A DNA stretch of 43,732 nt. It comes from Nitrososphaerales archaeon. GTDB taxonomy: Archaea; Thermoproteota; Nitrososphaeria; Nitrososphaerales; JACPRH01. The notes beneath the pieces are model-generated. The model did no database searches. It saw only the letters and a list, made by a program, of their open reading frames with translations, and was not told the origin of the DNA. Shown here one piece after another: positions 42,252 through 43,732 of this stretch. The translations under genes were made by a program, and so were the position numbers. The stretch lies in contig JASMAB010000003.1 in assembly GCA_030754585.1 (NCBI GenBank), forward strand, positions 1 through 43,732, written 5' to 3'. Position 1 is the first letter of the stretch; each line of letters starts with the position of its first letter.

Positions 42252-42686
42252 CTATACTATCATTGATGACAAATTTGCAATCCTAGGCCACTGCTCTGCA
42301 GCTTCAGATGCTACAGGTCCTTTGATGTCTGTCCCCTTCATCTCTCCTTCAGGGGTCATAATAACAGCAGCATTATCCTCAAAACTTATTCGGTTACCTG
42401 CTATTCTACGAACTGGATACTTTTGCCTAACTATTACGGCTCCAAAAGTCTGGCGTCTTAAATCCGGAGGCCCTTTCTTTACAACAACGGTAACGTGATC
42501 TCCAACAGAGGCGGCTGGTATTCGCCCTTTCCTCCCTTTAAACTTCGATACTTGAATCACCATTAATGTCTTAGCACCTGAATTATCTGCACAAGTGATG
42601 ACGGCTTGTACTGGAATAGCACGTGTAATATAATTCTTAAATTCTTCAACTCCTTTTGCTGAGACCGCCCGCGATTTACCGGACAT
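42252..42686 (-). CDS. rpl14: Large-subunit ribosomal protein L14 (uL14)
   Basis: 144 residues. TCADNSGAKTLMVIQVSKFKG and GDHVTVVVKKGPPDLRR, then VRRIAGNRISFEDNAAVI, are the uL14 signature. The ATG at 42686 follows the S17 stop by one base with GTGA upstream; an in-frame GTG at 42695 is less likely. Confidence 0.96.
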   Translation of the reverse strand: MSGKSRAVSAKGVEEFKNYITRAIPVQAVITCADNSGAKTLMVIQVSKFKGRKGRIPAASVGDHVTVVVKKGPPDLRRQTFGAVIVRQKYPVRRIAGNRISFEDNAAVIMTPEGEMKGTDIKGPVASEAAEQWPRIANLSSMIV

Positions 42687-42687
42687 A

Positions 42688-43011
42688 TTATTCACTTGTC
42701 CTTTCTATTACCACAAATGAAGCAGTCTTGTTTAGTGGTCTACATTCAGCTAATACAACCATATCCCCTTTTGCCACCTCAATGCATAATGGAAGATGTG
42801 CATGTAATTTACTGCGCCGCTTCTCATACCGCATATATTTTTTACCATATTGAAAGTACTGTCTCTCAATTACAGCGTTACCCCCTGTTGTTGCTGATGC
42901 GATTTTTCCTTTTACAATTCTTCCCCTTATCTTAGTTGACCCGTGGAAGGGGCAAAGGTCATCATTACAGGTCTTCTTTGGTGGTTTTACATCTATCCCA
43001 ATGTTCTTCAA
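42688..43011 (-). CDS. rps17: Small-subunit ribosomal protein S17 (uS17)
   Basis: 107 residues. An archaeal N-terminal region with CNDDLCPFHGS, then the OB-fold RGRIVKGKIAS and RYEKRRSKLHAHLPLCIEV-KGD. The TTG start overlaps the stop of the RNase P gene (TTGA). It makes early contacts with 16S rRNA. Confidence 0.95.
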   Translation of the reverse strand: MKNIGIDVKPPKKTCNDDLCPFHGSTKIRGRIVKGKIASATTGGNAVIERQYFQYGKKYMRYEKRRSKLHAHLPLCIEVAKGDMVVLAECRPLNKTASFVVIERTSE

Positions 43012-43295
43012 TGCTTTCGCCTCATTTTCCCTATTCTATCTTCTGGCCTATCTGAAATCCTTTTTCCATCAACCGTGATAAATTTCCCATTGGTTAATTC
43101 AATACTTATCGTGACGATCGATTTTGGAATTATCTTTAATCCTTTATTGGTCTTGATTTTCAAAGTATATTTTGTTTCATCCACAATTTCTCCAGAAAGA
43201 CCGTTCAAAGTATCTTCTGAACTCTTGACAACCGTTATTTTTAATCCAATAAGCTCATGAAACATAATATTTACGACAGACATTTCAGAAAACAT
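43008..43295 (-). CDS. rnp1: RNase P protein subunit 1 (Rpp29/Pop4)
   Basis: 95 residues from ATG at 43295. FHELIGLKITVVKSSEDTLNG and GLSGEIVDETKYTLKIKT form the Sm-like barrel of archaeal Rpp29, and GKRISDRPEDRIGK is the conserved end. It helps RNase P cut tRNA 5' ends. An ATG at 43328 inside L29 is in frame; the later one is preferred because it follows the L29 stop by one base and matches family length. Confidence 0.94.
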   Translation of the reverse strand: MFSEMSVVNIMFHELIGLKITVVKSSEDTLNGLSGEIVDETKYTLKIKTNKGLKIIPKSIVTISIELTNGKFITVDGKRISDRPEDRIGKMRRKH

Positions 43296-43296
43296 C

Positions 43297-43512
43297 TTAC
43301 TCAAAATCCTCTTTTGCCTTTCTTTCATTAATAACAGTTAGAACCCTTGCAATGTTACGTTTAATAGACTTTAGGCTTCCAGATTCTTTCTTAAGAGTTC
43401 CTCGACCAGCCGAACTAACTAGTTCAGCCATTTCTTTCCTAAGATCAATTAACTTCTCGTCGAGAGCCTTCGGCTTCAACTTCATCAATTCACTATTTTT
43501 TAGATTTTTCAT
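43297..43512 (-). CDS. rpl29: Large-subunit ribosomal protein L29 (uL29)
   Basis: 71 residues forming the two-helix hairpin of uL29 (LDEKLIDLRKEMAELVSSAG, then SIKRNIARVLTVINERKAK). Its ATG lies inside the end of the S3 gene (20-base overlap). It sits near the polypeptide exit. Confidence 0.95.
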   Translation of the reverse strand: MKNLKNSELMKLKPKALDEKLIDLRKEMAELVSSAGRGTLKKESGSLKSIKRNIARVLTVINERKAKEDFE

Positions 43513-43732
43513 CCTTGGTCTCCTTCTCTTTTAACTCTACTTTTCTTCTAACGATTTTCTTATCTAATTTGATCTTGGGGCCTGATTTTTTAGTTCTTTT
43601 TCCCTTCCTTACATTAGACTTCCTTGGTTTAACTTCTATTTTTTTGTCAGCATTGGTTTTAGATTTTGTTGACTCTATTATTACTGATTCTACATCAGTT
43701 TCTTTTTGAATGTCTTCTTTAATTTCAACTTC
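43493..43732 (-). CDS. rps3: C-terminal tail of ribosomal protein S3 (uS3), cut by window edge
   Basis: 79 residues without a start in the window, ending in TAG at 43495-43493. The sequence is charged and repetitive (for example KIKLDKKIVRRKVELKEKE), as in the variable tails of archaeal S3. Assignment rests on gene order: S3 directly precedes L29 in this operon, and the frame overlaps the L29 start as S3 genes often do. The conserved KH domains lie outside the window, so this could not be verified. Confidence 0.75.
   Translation of the reverse strand, partial: EVEIKEDIQKETDVESVIIESTKSKTNADKKIEVKPRKSNVRKGKRTKKSGPKIKLDKKIVRRKVELKEKETKDEKSKK

Overview
This is an archaeal chromosome segment of low GC with no mobile DNA. 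The evidence is a partial archaeal-type 16S rRNA gene at the left edge and an archaeal ribosomal-protein superoperon at the right edge. Between them lie archaeal markers: aEF1B, Cdc48, FEN1, L15e, S3Ae, S15, the KEOPS subunits, Cbf5, archaeal AdkA and Cmk, Pth2, and a geranylgeranyl reductase. The superoperon lacks L34e and L14e at their usual places beside cmk and cbf5. Together with an aldehyde ferredoxin oxidoreductase, this would fit a TACK-type anaerobe such as a Bathyarchaeia or Thaumarchaeota relative. That placement is inference; comparison of the 16S fragment would settle it.

Layout. 1-789: 5' half of 16S rRNA (minus), with a structured leader to about 950. 1.1-7.1 kb: MerA/Lpd-like flavoprotein, pth2, geranylgeranyl reductase, zinc-finger protein plus aEF1B, cdc48. 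7.4-10.4 kb: a tiny zinc ribbon, fen1-truD, L15e. 10.4-17.3 kb: serA, a YchF/OBG GTPase, then an NAD block in which an NAD-kinase-like protein fused to a winged helix (with a downstream membrane protein) diverges from nadC-nadX-nadA. 17.3-24.5 kb (minus): the informational/KEOPS run, in transcription order an unknown protein, kae1, bud32, dITPase, S15, recJ-like, pcc1, serS, S3Ae. 24.5-27.7 kb (plus): COG1325 RNA-binding protein, nnrE, MBL hydrolase, GATase-like protein, JAMM protease, with one small minus-strand basic protein. 27.8-31.6 kb: mptA, aldehyde ferredoxin oxidoreductase, ZIP transporter. 31.6-32.0 kb: two tRNA-Gly genes convergent with an interrupted class II tRNA, best read as tRNA-Ser(GGA). 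32.0-43.7 kb (minus): in transcription order S3, L29, Rpp29, S17, L14, L24, S4e, L5, S14, S8, L6, L32e, L19e, L18, S5, L30, L15, SecY, Adk, DUF106, Cmk, Cbf5, tRNA.

Themes. Most of the window is translation, tRNA modification (KEOPS t6A, TruD, Cbf5) and protein export. NAD metabolism is a second theme: de novo synthesis (nadC/nadX/nadA), an NAD-kinase-like regulator candidate, and NAD(P)HX repair (nnrE). Many genes start with TTG, often 22-30 bases downstream of a TATA-like box, which suggests leaderless transcripts.

Most interesting points: the NAD-kinase/winged-helix fusion with a degenerate GGDGT motif beside the NAD operon; the interrupted tRNA-Ser whose 5' end contains the stop codon of cbf5; a small gene apparently frameshifted at a T8 run; and an unrecognised 221-residue protein heading the kae1 run. 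No CRISPR array, transposase, integrase or prophage gene was seen.
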